Assembly (NCBI GenBank): GCA_017302895.1
Contig: JAFLBV010000002.1
Location: 248,001-312,000, forward strand
Direction of reading: 5' to 3'
Origin: Ignavibacteria bacterium
GTDB lineage: Bacteria > Bacteroidota > Ignavibacteria > Ignavibacteriales > Ignavibacteriaceae
DNA length: 64,000 nt
The position numbers and the translations under genes were made by a program. Shown here piece after piece: positions 47,241 through 54,833 of this stretch. The notes below the pieces were generated by a model, which searched no databases, was not told the DNA's origin, and worked only from the letters and a program-made list of their open reading frames with translations. Numbering within the stretch: position 1 is the stretch's first letter; each line of letters opens with the position of its first letter.

Positions 47241-47537
47241 TTATGACGGACTGTGAAGAGAGCGGGATTCTAAGAGGAGTTTTAGACCTTTTATTTTATC
47301 AGAAGCTTTGGAGGTAAATTCTTTACTTTTTTCTCTCTCTATAAAGAGATCATACGCAATGTTAAGTGCAGCAATAACTGCCACAGTTTGCATCGGTTGA
47401 TTGGGCAATTCCTGCCTCGTTTCTTCCATTATTTGATCGACATATTTCGCAAGATCTTTGGCAAGATCCTCATTATCTACTAATAGAGAGTATTCTTTAT
47501 CAAAAATTTTAATCTTCAGCTTCTTTTTTTCGCTCAT
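47241..47537 (-). CDS. zapA: cell division protein ZapA
   Basis: 98 residues. KLKIKIFDKEYSLLVDNEDL followed by AKYVDQIMEETRQ and VAVIAALNIAYDLFIEREK is the ZapA beta-hairpin plus coiled-coil pattern. It cross-links FtsZ filaments at the division site. Its stop lies five bases before the start of the structured RNA. Confidence 0.9.
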   Translation of the reverse strand: MSEKKKLKIKIFDKEYSLLVDNEDLAKDLAKYVDQIMEETRQELPNQPMQTVAVIAALNIAYDLFIEREKSKEFTSKASDKIKGLKLLLESRSLHSPS

Positions 47538-47560
47538 CAGGGTGTCCGCAGTACCAATAT

Positions 47561-47884
47561 CTATAAGTTGATCAGATGCTTATTGATCTTAAGGATCAGA
47601 TCATTTATTTTTTGTACCAAAATTTCCTTTTCGTGGTCACTCATCTCTTGAAATAATGAAAGATGAGTGGCAAAAGTCCCACTTTTAAGTGTATCACTTT
47701 CCTTTTCGAGTTCGGCGATATGTTTTCTAAGATTTTTATTCTCTTCGAGCACCTTGGTCAGTCGTGACTCAAGGGCGTTCCTCTCCTCTACAGCCCTGTT
47801 ATGGTCTGCAATGAGAGCTTTCACCAGATTTTGTAAAGAATCCAGATCGCTGAATAAAACATCAATTTTGGTCAGATCACTCAA
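47561..47884 (-). CDS. small coiled-coil protein between pheT and zapA (ZapB-like in form)
   Basis: 107 residues. Heptad-rich helix from about 12 to 70 (LDSLQNLVKALIADHNRAVE, LESRLTKVLEENKNLRKHIA) and a second helical part at 80-105. The start is TTG at 47884 directly after the pheT stop; GAGGA inside the end of pheT lies 6 bases before it. Position before zapA suggests a division role like ZapB, but similarity is only in coiled-coil form. Confidence 0.78.
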   Translation of the reverse strand: MSDLTKIDVLFSDLDSLQNLVKALIADHNRAVEERNALESRLTKVLEENKNLRKHIAELEKESDTLKSGTFATHLSLFQEMSDHEKEILVQKINDLILKINKHLINL

Positions 47885-50290
47885 TCAGTTTCCTCGTAAA
47901 ACTGCGTTGAAATGTTTCGTTATCTTGTTTATTAATCCGGAAAACTCCTTTTCCACTTCCTCTTCAGTCAAAGTTCTGTCATTCTCAAAAAATTCAAGAG
48001 TGAATGCAAGACTTCTCTTACCCGGACCAATAACCGATTCATTCTCGTACTGGTCAAAGAGGTCCACTTTTTTAAGAAGAGAAGAAGAATTTTTCCTGAT
48101 GAATTCAGAAATTTCACCATATTTGATATTCGAATCAAATATGAATGCAAAATCTCTGACAATTTTCGGATACTTCAGAAGCGGTGAATACTTCTTAACC
48201 TTATCCGTATTTCTTTTAATGCAATTTACGAATAATTCAGCACAATACACAACTTGTCCGATATCAAATTTTGAACAAAATTGATCTGATACCTTTCCGA
48301 GTACCCCAAGCTTCTCCTCGCCGGCGAAAACTTCGATCGAATACTCAAAAATCCCCTTCTCCTCGTTGTTATAAACATGAATTAAAGGGCTTGTGTTCAT
48401 GAATGATTCGAGAAGTGACTTGAAGTAACCCTTCAGATCATAAAAGTCGAAGAATCGTTCGCTGCTGTTCCAGGTTTTTTGTGATGCCCGACCTGTAAGA
48501 AGAAATGTAACCATTCTGTCTTCCACAAAATCGTCGAAAGAATTTATTACATTCCCTTTCTTGTTAAAGGTATGGCCCGTCTCAAAAAGCATCAGATCTT
48601 TTTCACCAACATTCAGATTGTTTCTGACAGTATACAGAGCACCGGGTATCAGAGAACTCCTCAGAACTGCCATTTCAGCATTTAGAGGATTTAACACAGG
48701 GACAGGATTTCCTGTTTCTGCTGCAATTTCATTGGGTTGAAGTGAATTGTTCATGATTTCGTTAAATCCGAAACCCGAGAGGATTCCCCGGATAGTATCC
48801 AACAGTTCCAGATCATCAACCGTTGATTCTAAAGGAGATGTAACCCGGTGAACAGTAGGAATGTTGTCATAACCGTGAATTCTTGCCACCTCTTCAATCA
48901 AATCGATTTCCCTGTCAATGTCAGGTCTGAAACCCGGCACTTTAACCGCAACTTTGGTTTGATCGACTGATACAACTTCCAGATCAAGATTTTTGAGAAT
49001 TTGAACAACTTTATCGTCCGGGACATGATATCCGAGTATTCTTTCAATCTGGGCAAATCTTAGTTCAACTTTTAGCGGTTTGAGCCTTTCAGAAACAATA
49101 TCGATCTCACCTGAAAGAATTTTTCCACCGGCGAATCTCGACATCAACTCTGCTGCTCTGTTCGCAGCATAGAGTGTACCCTCATGATTTGTGCCTCGCT
49201 CAAACCTGTATGAAGCTTCTGTGGAAAGTCCCAGATATTTTGCCGATTTTCTCACGCTTGTCGGATGGAAATATGCACTCTCAAGCAGGATATTAGTGGT
49301 GTTATCACTCACTTCAGAGTTTTCTCCACCCATGATTCCGGCAACCGCCACTTCTTTTTCGCCGTCACAAATCATCAGCACCGATTCCTTTAAAGTTCTC
49401 TCGACAGAATCAAGGGTTTTGAATTTTGTGTTCTCTACGGCTTTTTTAACAATAATCTTCCTGCCGCTTAGATTATCAAGATCAAAAGCGTGTAATGGCT
49501 GACCGAGTTCGAGCATTATATAATTTGTGATATCCACAATATTATTTATTGGACGCATTCCTGCCATCTTCAGTCTGTTCTTCATCCATACAGGTGATTC
49601 ACCAACTTTACAGTTTTTTATGACAACTGCTGAATATCTCGGACAATTGATCTCATCTTCCACGAGTACATTTGCGACATCCCAAATCCGTTCTGCATCT
49701 CTTGTTGCAGTCACAGGTTTCTTCTTCAACGGTTTGTTAAAAAGAGCAGCCAAATCTCTCGCTACGCCTATATGGCTAAGGGCGTCAGGACGATTAGGAG
49801 TAATTCCAATTTCAAATACTACATCGTCATATCCGATAGCCTTTGCAAGTGGTGTACCCGGAACTGAATCCTCAGGGAGCACCATAATGCCGGAGTGGTC
49901 GTTGGAAAGACCAAGCTCGGCTTCTGAACAAATCATTCCCTGGGACAACTGTCCGCGGAGTTTAGTTGATTTGATAATAAAATCAGCATCAGGAATTTTG
50001 GCGCCTTCTATCGCCAAAGGTACTTTCTGTCCCGCGGCAACATTTGGAGCACCACAGACAATCTGTAGTGTTTCGGCTCCTGTGTTTACCTTACATACAG
50101 AGAGTTTATCGGCATTTGGGTGTTTGATTTTTTCCAGAACCTCTGCAACGATAAATTTATCATAAACGAGATTGTAGTCGGTTACACTTTCTACTTCCAA
50201 ACCGGCCATAGTAAGTTCATAGGCCAGCTTGTCAACACTGATTTCCGAGAGGTCGATAAATTCATTCAACCAGCTTAAAACTATTTTCAC
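47885..50290 (-). CDS. pheT: phenylalanine-tRNA ligase beta subunit
   Basis: 801 residues from GTG. Domains in order: B1, tRNA-binding EMAP-like (KFIVAEVLEKIKHPNADKLS), B3/B4 editing (GITPNRPDALSHIGVARDLA), B5 (DIDREIDLIEEVARIHGY), synthetase-like core, and C-terminal FDX-ACB (SPLLKYPKIVRDFAFIFD). It pairs with PheS to charge tRNA-Phe and edits Tyr-tRNA. Follows pheS by 11 bases. Normal length. Confidence 0.97.
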   Translation of the reverse strand: MKIVLSWLNEFIDLSEISVDKLAYELTMAGLEVESVTDYNLVYDKFIVAEVLEKIKHPNADKLSVCKVNTGAETLQIVCGAPNVAAGQKVPLAIEGAKIPDADFIIKSTKLRGQLSQGMICSEAELGLSNDHSGIMVLPEDSVPGTPLAKAIGYDDVVFEIGITPNRPDALSHIGVARDLAALFNKPLKKKPVTATRDAERIWDVANVLVEDEINCPRYSAVVIKNCKVGESPVWMKNRLKMAGMRPINNIVDITNYIMLELGQPLHAFDLDNLSGRKIIVKKAVENTKFKTLDSVERTLKESVLMICDGEKEVAVAGIMGGENSEVSDNTTNILLESAYFHPTSVRKSAKYLGLSTEASYRFERGTNHEGTLYAANRAAELMSRFAGGKILSGEIDIVSERLKPLKVELRFAQIERILGYHVPDDKVVQILKNLDLEVVSVDQTKVAVKVPGFRPDIDREIDLIEEVARIHGYDNIPTVHRVTSPLESTVDDLELLDTIRGILSGFGFNEIMNNSLQPNEIAAETGNPVPVLNPLNAEMAVLRSSLIPGALYTVRNNLNVGEKDLMLFETGHTFNKKGNVINSFDDFVEDRMVTFLLTGRASQKTWNSSERFFDFYDLKGYFKSLLESFMNTSPLIHVYNNEEKGIFEYSIEVFAGEEKLGVLGKVSDQFCSKFDIGQVVYCAELFVNCIKRNTDKVKKYSPLLKYPKIVRDFAFIFDSNIKYGEISEFIRKNSSSLLKKVDLFDQYENESVIGPGKRSLAFTLEFFENDRTLTEEEVEKEFSGLINKITKHFNAVLRGN

Positions 50291-50301
50291 TTTTTCACCA
50301 T

Positions 50302-51312
50302 CTAAAATTGTTTCAAGAATCTGACATCATTTTCGTAAAGAAGACGGATGTCATTGATATCATGCTTTAACATTGAAATTCTTTCTATTCCCATACCAAA
50401 AGCATAGCCGGTAACCTTTTCAGGGTCATAACCGACATATTTGAATACATTTGGATCAACCATTCCGCAGCCCAGTATCTCGAGCCAGCCGCTGTGCTTG
50501 CAAACCCGGCAACCCTTGCCTCCACAGATAAAACATGTAATATCCATCTCGGCGCTTGGTTCGGTAAACGGGAAAAAACTTGGTCTGAATTTATATTGAA
50601 CACTGCTGCCGTAATATTCTCTTGCAAAATGTACGAGTGTCCCCTTTAGCTCTGCAAATGTCACCTTTTCATCAATGTAGATGCCATCGACCTGGTGAAA
50701 CATACAGTAACTTCTGGCATTAATTGCCTCATTTCTGTAGACTCTGCCGGGCATTATCGCACGGATCGGAGGTTGTTGATTTTCCATGATTCGCACTTGA
50801 ACCGGTGTGGTGTGAGTCCTGAGAACAAAATCTTTGTTGATGAAAAATGTATCCTGCATGTCTCTAGCCGGATGGTCTGCAGGAAAGTTCAACGCTTCGA
50901 AATTGTTTTTGTCCGATTCAATTTCAGGACCAGTGATGACAGAAAATCCAATTTTCTTGAAAATAGAAATAATTTCCATCATTGTCTCTGCGACGAGGTG
51001 ACCTGAACCCGCTTTGGTTTGCCGTCCGGGAAGTGTCAAATCAATTTTTGGCGCATTTAGTTTTGCTGACTTTTCGATTGACTCTTTAAGATCATCAAAT
51101 TTTGACTGCAGTTCCTGACGGAGGAAGTTCAGTTCTTTTCCCAATACTCTTTTCTCTTCAGGAGTTACAGTTTTAAATTCTTCGAAGAGAACGGATACAA
51201 GTCCGTTTCTTCCGAGATATTTGATCCTTAAATCTTCGAGATCTTTGGGAGTTTTAACATGCAAAATATCGGAGGCATATTGCGTTTTGGCATCATTTAT
51301 CTTATTTAACAT
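50302..51312 (-). CDS. pheS: phenylalanine-tRNA ligase alpha subunit
   Basis: 336 residues. Coiled-coil N-terminus, then class II core with HPARDMQDTFFI, RTHTTPVQVRIM (motif 2), FRPSFFPFTEPSAEMDI and GMGIERISMLKH (motif 3). An unusual-looking CFICGGKGCRVCKHSGW segment is the known Cys-containing insertion present in many PheS. Behind a terminator-like hairpin at 51342-51376. Confidence 0.97.
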   Translation of the reverse strand: MLNKINDAKTQYASDILHVKTPKDLEDLRIKYLGRNGLVSVLFEEFKTVTPEEKRVLGKELNFLRQELQSKFDDLKESIEKSAKLNAPKIDLTLPGRQTKAGSGHLVAETMMEIISIFKKIGFSVITGPEIESDKNNFEALNFPADHPARDMQDTFFINKDFVLRTHTTPVQVRIMENQQPPIRAIMPGRVYRNEAINARSYCMFHQVDGIYIDEKVTFAELKGTLVHFAREYYGSSVQYKFRPSFFPFTEPSAEMDITCFICGGKGCRVCKHSGWLEILGCGMVDPNVFKYVGYDPEKVTGYAFGMGIERISMLKHDINDIRLLYENDVRFLKQF

Positions 51313-51329
51313 CTGCTGACACTTTAAGT

Positions 51330-51377
51330 TTAAATAAAAAAACCCTCTTAATCGGATAATTTCCGAGAAAGAGGGTG
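51330..51377 (-). terminator. terminator or attenuator between rplT and pheS
   Basis: ACCCTCTT (51376-51369) pairs with AAGAGGGT (51349-51342), with an inner CTCGG/CCGAT-type stem, followed by TTTTTTTATTT. It would end the infC-rpmI-rplT transcript. No separate pheS promoter is visible in the 30 bases left, so partial read-through (attenuation) is possible. Confidence 0.82.
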
Positions 51378-51395
51378 TAAAACATTTAATTTAAG

Positions 51396-51743
51396 TTAGC
51401 TTTTAACCAGATTCGCCAATTCTGCGAAAACCTGCGGATTTTCAGCAGCAAGATTAGCGAGAACTTTACGATTGATTGCTACACCTTTTTTGCTCAAACC
51501 GGAAATAAAAGTAGAATAATTCAATCCGTGCATTCTTGCAGCGGCGTTTATTCTTGCGATCCAGAGTCTTCTGTATTCGCGTTTCTTTAATTTTCTGCCC
51601 ACATAAGCGTGTGTTAAACCTTTTTCAACATGGTTTTTGGCAATAGTGTAAACATTTTTTCTGGAACCCCAGTAACCTTTTGCAAGTTTGAGGATCTTTT
51701 TTCTTCTGTGGTGTGAAGCTACATTATTTTGTGACCTTGGCAT
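51396..51743 (-). CDS. rplT: 50S ribosomal protein L20
   Basis: 115 residues: RSQNNVASHHRRKKILKLAK, GYWGSRKNVYTIAKN, RRLWIARINAAARMHGL. Early assembly protein of the large subunit; in other bacteria it represses its own operon. Standard infC-rpmI-rplT order and length. Confidence 0.98.
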   Translation of the reverse strand: MPRSQNNVASHHRRKKILKLAKGYWGSRKNVYTIAKNHVEKGLTHAYVGRKLKKREYRRLWIARINAAARMHGLNYSTFISGLSKKGVAINRKVLANLAAENPQVFAELANLVKS

Positions 51744-51758
51744 ATTATTTCATCCTTC

Positions 51759-51950
51759 CTATTGCAACATTCTTTTAATCTTCGGAGCATCAGCGTCGGT
51801 AACCATTGTACCTTTTCTAAGATGTCTCTTCCGTTTTGTTGTTTTGGAAGTAAGAATGTGGCTTCTGTAAGCTTTCTTACGCTTGAAACCGCCTGAGGCA
51901 GTCTCTTTGAAGGTCTTCCGCGCTCCGCGGTTGGTTTTCATTTTTGGCAT
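51759..51950 (-). CDS. rpmI: 50S ribosomal protein L35
   Basis: 63 residues, very basic. [20 protein letters not shown] and [17 protein letters not shown] match L35. Between infC and rplT as in most bacteria, with 13- and 15-base gaps. Confidence 0.97.
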   Translation of the reverse strand: MPKMKTNRGARKTFKETASGGFKRKKAYRSHILTSKTTKRKRHLRKGTMVTDADAPKIKRMLQ

Positions 51951-51963
51951 TGCTGTCCCGAAT

Positions 51964-52524
51964 TTATTTCTTTTTTGATTTGTTTTTTACCGGTACAACG
52001 ATAACATTCATATTTCGTCCCTCCAATTTAATTGGAGATTCTACTTTAGCGATTTCTGCAATTCTTTCAACAAACTTGTTCAACAATGTCTCTCCAAGCT
52101 GTGTATAAGCCATTTCGCGACCTTTGAACATTACTGACACCTTAACTTTGTTTCCTTCTTCAAGGAAGTTAATTGCATGCTTTGTCTTGAACTCGAAATC
52201 GTGAGAATCGGTATTCGGATGGAACCTTATCTCTTTGAGTATCTGTACCACTTGATTTTTACGCTGGGTTTTCTCCCGTTTTTGCTTCTCGTATTTAAAC
52301 TTGCCGAAATTGATTATTTTACAAACCGGGGGGTCTGCTTTTGGAGCTATCTCCACGAGATCAAGCTCTTTGCTTCTGGCAACGGCTATCGCTGCTTTTG
52401 TTTCCATAACCCCTAATTGCCCACCGTCTGAATCTATTACCCGAACCTGAGGAACACGAATTTCCTCGTTAATCCTTACGGAATCTTTTGGTTCTTTGGA
52501 ATTTGAATTGTTATCTTGTATCAA
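51964..52524 (-). CDS. infC: translation initiation factor IF-3
   Basis: 186 residues. [22 protein letters not shown] (part) marks the N-domain, [18 protein letters not shown] the linker and [17 protein letters not shown] the C-domain. IF-3 prevents subunit rejoining and checks start codons. The reading frame has no ATG before the conserved core; the first start is TTG 52524, two codons after an in-frame stop, with ATT codons further on as alternatives. A non-ATG start is typical of infC, whose product discriminates against it to control its own level. Confidence 0.95.
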   Translation of the reverse strand: MIQDNNSNSKEPKDSVRINEEIRVPQVRVIDSDGGQLGVMETKAAIAVARSKELDLVEIAPKADPPVCKIINFGKFKYEKQKREKTQRKNQVVQILKEIRFHPNTDSHDFEFKTKHAINFLEEGNKVKVSVMFKGREMAYTQLGETLLNKFVERIAEIAKVESPIKLEGRNMNVIVVPVKNKSKKK

Positions 52525-52570
52525 ATTTTAAATGATACCTTTCAAAAGTTGTAAAATAATCACTGCATAA

Positions 52571-52594
52571 TAAAACCGGAATGAACCGGTTTTT
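52571..52594 (-). terminator. probable terminator after tRNA-Val
   Basis: AAAACCGG (52593-52586 on minus) and CCGGTTTT (52579-52572) around a six-base loop, then ATTATG. The T-run is part of the stem, so strength is moderate. It leaves about 46 bases before infC. Confidence 0.55.
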
Positions 52595-52595
52595 G

Positions 52596-52669
52596 TGGGT
52601 TCTACAGGAGTCGAACCTGTGACCTTCTGTACGTCAAACAGACGCTCTAGCCAACTGAGCTAAGAACCC
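52596..52669 (-). tRNA. tRNA-Val(GAC)
   Basis: 74 bases. Acceptor GGGTTCT/AGAACCC, D arm TAGCTCAGTTGGCTAGAGC, anticodon stem TCTGT/ACAGA with loop TTGACGT (GAC at the centre), T arm ACAGG-TTCGACT-CCTGT. No CCA is encoded. Reads GUC and GUU. Confidence 0.95.
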
Positions 52670-52692
52670 GTTTTAACTCCCTCTCAAATTTA

Positions 52693-52780
52693 TGGTACCG
52701 AGAGCCGGGGTCGAACCGGCACGGGAGAAACTCCCACAGGATTTTAAGTCCTGTGCGTCTACCAATTCCGCCATCCCGGC
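52693..52780 (-). tRNA. tRNA-Leu(UAA)
   Basis: 88 bases including encoded CCA. Acceptor GCCGGGA pairs with TCTCGGT using two G-T pairs; anticodon stem ACAGG(A)/(T)CCTGT with loop holding TAA; long variable arm GGGAG-TTT-CTCCC; T arm GCCGG-TTCGACC-CCGGC. Lies 24 bases upstream of tRNA-Val, probably cotranscribed. Confidence 0.94.
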
Positions 52781-52798
52781 ACACAAAAATTTAGATTA

Positions 52799-52830
52799 CA
52801 AATATACCCTTTTCTAAAAAAATAACCAAA
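52799..52830 (-). promoter_or_regulatory. Bacteroidota-type promoter for tRNA-Leu/tRNA-Val
   Basis: On the minus strand TTTG (52830-52827), 20 bases, then TATATTTG (52806-52799). This matches the consensus TTTG-N19-21-TAnnTTTG of the Bacteroidota primary sigma factor exactly. Predicted start is near 52791, about 10 bases before the tRNA. Confidence 0.8.
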
Positions 52831-52838
52831 TACTTCTT

Positions 52839-53348
52839 TTATTTCTTTAGTTCAGGTTTTATAGGGGTAAACTTAATTTCTCTGGACTCAACAATCCTCC
52901 AGCCTCCGTCTATTTTTTCTAGGATGTGTCTGGTTGTTGACCGGTGATCGTCAAACTGAGGTCCGTTCACTTTTCTGACTTCCATCTCAACCTCCACTTC
53001 GGCAGACCGGGCATCACTTCTTAAAACAGTAAAGTTCAGGATGGTGTAGTCAAGATCGTAGAGTTTTGTTACTGATTCGAAGTAATTATAAGCATTTATG
53101 GAGTCAAGTCCGCTGACTTTGATGGTGCTCATATAATCCGATACATTCTTCCCCTTCAGACCTTGGATCTGTTTGTTGAAAACAAGTCTTAAGGATGTGT
53201 AATTGGAATCAATTTTTGCATTTCCTGCAAGCGAGTCTTTTTGTGAGGTGGCTTCACTGTTTTTTTTGTCGCAACCTGGTGAGATTAACAAAATAACGAC
53301 TAGAATGAGTACTGAAAATGTCTTGTATTTCAAAACAAAATTATCCAT
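52839..53348 (-). CDS. hypothetical lipoprotein (NTF2-like in appearance)
   Basis: 169 residues from ATG 53348, giving a normal signal (KTFSVLILVVILLISPGC); a longer form from 53378 would put ten extra residues before it. After the lipid Cys is a Ser/Asp-rich linker, then an alpha+beta domain ending with strands (FTVLRSDARSAEVEVEMEVR, HILEKIDGGWRIVESREI) that resembles SnoaL/NTF2-like folds. No catalytic residues are evident; role unknown. Confidence 0.7.
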   Translation of the reverse strand: MDNFVLKYKTFSVLILVVILLISPGCDKKNSEATSQKDSLAGNAKIDSNYTSLRLVFNKQIQGLKGKNVSDYMSTIKVSGLDSINAYNYFESVTKLYDLDYTILNFTVLRSDARSAEVEVEMEVRKVNGPQFDDHRSTTRHILEKIDGGWRIVESREIKFTPIKPELKK

Positions 53349-53362
53349 TTCAAAAAAAATTA

Positions 53363-53393
53363 TTTGTTGAAAACACAAAAATAGCTATATTTT
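53363..53393 (+). promoter_or_regulatory. promoter candidate for tRNA-Ile
   Basis: TTTG (53363-53366), 19 bases, TATATTTT (53386-53393), one base off the TAnnTTTG element. Predicted start about 53400, 17 bases before the tRNA. Confidence 0.6.
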
Positions 53394-53416
53394 CAGTCTC
53401 AATTTGAAATTTTTTA

Positions 53417-53493
53417 GGACCCTTAGCTCAGTTGGTTAGAGCAACTGACTCATAATCAGTAGGTCCCAGGTTCAAGTCCTGGAGGGTCCACCA
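53417..53493 (+). tRNA. tRNA with CAU anticodon, most likely tRNA-Ile2 (lysidine-modified)
   Basis: 77 bases with encoded CCA. Perfect acceptor GGACCCT/AGGGTCC, anticodon stem ACTGA/TCAGT with loop CTCATAA, T arm CCAGG-TTCAAGT-CCTGG. CCTTAGCTCAG, GACTCATAATC and GGTTCAAGTCC are shared with bacterial tRNA-Ile2, whose C34 becomes lysidine by TilS so that it reads AUA. Elongator tRNA-Met is the alternative. Confidence 0.9.
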
Positions 53494-53525
53494 CTTCCGT
53501 GCCAAATCTTTTCCTTGTATTCACA

Positions 53526-54773
53526 TCACTTCAAGTAAATCAATTTTTGGTGTTTTCTGTGCATTTTTCCGGATGAGGAAATAAAGTTGACATCTGCAAT
53601 ATAGACTCCGGATGGTTGACTTCTGAACTCTATAGGCAGCAGTAAGGTCCCGATTTCTTTGCGAATTAATACTGTCTCTACTGCTTTTTCACCGGTCAGT
53701 GAGTAGATGTTAACTGTTACTTCCCCACTTTCAAAATGGTCGATTTGCAAAGAGGTGGAATTGTTAAATGGATTTGGGTATGCAGCGACTTGGAAAAAGT
53801 TGTCAGGCACAGCATCGTTTACAATTCCAACTGGGACATTAAATGTGAGGGTATGGTATGACTGATATTCAGGGTTTTTTATAAATTTGGGACGAAAACT
53901 TTTGTCCTTTAATTTAAGCCAATACCTGACATGATAACCACTCCTAATGATACTGCTATCAAAGGTAACCACAAAACTGTTTGAACTCGAAGCTTTGTAT
54001 TTTAAAGTTATGATGTCGGTTGAGTCAACTCCATTTGAGTAATAATATTCGAAAAAAAGTGTATCAAGATAATTGAATTGCGGATTATTTGGCTGCAGAC
54101 GATAATTCAGATAATGCCAGTTGGCTGTCGAAAAAGTTGGGCTCCAGGTAGTTGAGGGAGATGTTACAGGTGTAAAAATCATTGAAGGAAAATAACCATG
54201 ATCAAGATAAAGTGTATCGCCATTTACTTTCCTCCCGAGTTTCGATAGTGTTGAAGTACTGAATGTTGACCATCTTGAACTCATCACCATTTGTGATACA
54301 TGGCTAATTTCACCTGTTTCTTTTGCGTATGTGACAGTTATGTCATAGACAGGGTAAACGCCATAGTGAGCCTTGAAAACTTTTGAACTGGAGTTTCCCG
54401 TTACAGTAATGGGAGTACCATTCCCGAAGCCACCGATAAAAGAAGACCCTGAAGGTAGACCGAAGTGAAGACTTAGTCGTTTCACTCCATCAGAATATTC
54501 ATAAAGTTTATTTGAATCGCTGTCAAATCCATAATAAATAAGTCCCCGTTTATAGAACATGATACTATCGATCAGCATCGAGTCTGTCACTTCCCAAGAG
54601 CTGTAACTATAACTTGAGTAGCCCCCATCTCCGGTTGCATGAGTAATGCCTTCCCACCGGTCCAGCCCTGACAATCTTAGGAAAGGTTCCGAGACAGTCT
54701 GAGCATGCAATAGAGGTAGGTTTATGCCAAAGACTAAACAGATAATTATTATAGAAATATTTCTCTTATTCAT
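53526..54773 (-). CDS. secreted protein with C-terminal T9SS sorting domain, otherwise unknown
   Basis: 415 residues. Signal peptide (IIIICLVFGINLPLLHAQ), a beta-rich body of about 300 residues rich in Ser, Tyr and Thr, and a typical sorting domain at about 335-415 (YPNPFNNSTSLQI, VTVNIYSLTGEKAVETV, PSGVYIADVNF). It should cross the outer membrane through the type IX system and may be attached to the surface. The body shows no recognised enzyme motif. Neighbour upstream is the T9SS-tagged cytochrome, with a 60-base gap. Confidence 0.85.
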   Translation of the reverse strand: MNKRNISIIIICLVFGINLPLLHAQTVSEPFLRLSGLDRWEGITHATGDGGYSSYSYSSWEVTDSMLIDSIMFYKRGLIYYGFDSDSNKLYEYSDGVKRLSLHFGLPSGSSFIGGFGNGTPITVTGNSSSKVFKAHYGVYPVYDITVTYAKETGEISHVSQMVMSSRWSTFSTSTLSKLGRKVNGDTLYLDHGYFPSMIFTPVTSPSTTWSPTFSTANWHYLNYRLQPNNPQFNYLDTLFFEYYYSNGVDSTDIITLKYKASSSNSFVVTFDSSIIRSGYHVRYWLKLKDKSFRPKFIKNPEYQSYHTLTFNVPVGIVNDAVPDNFFQVAAYPNPFNNSTSLQIDHFESGEVTVNIYSLTGEKAVETVLIRKEIGTLLLPIEFRSQPSGVYIADVNFISSSGKMHRKHQKLIYLK

Positions 54774-54833
54774 TTCTTAAACTCCCATATAATGTACACG
54801 AAAAGTAAAAAAAATTCTCAAAATTCCAAAATA

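Noticed and set aside
47007..47317. Short open frames on both strands between zapA and rny
   Set aside because: They fall on the paired ends and hairpins of the structured RNA and have no protein-like character.
53417..53493. Naming the CAU tRNA as elongator tRNA-Met
   Set aside because: Arm and acceptor sequences match tRNA-Ile2 better.
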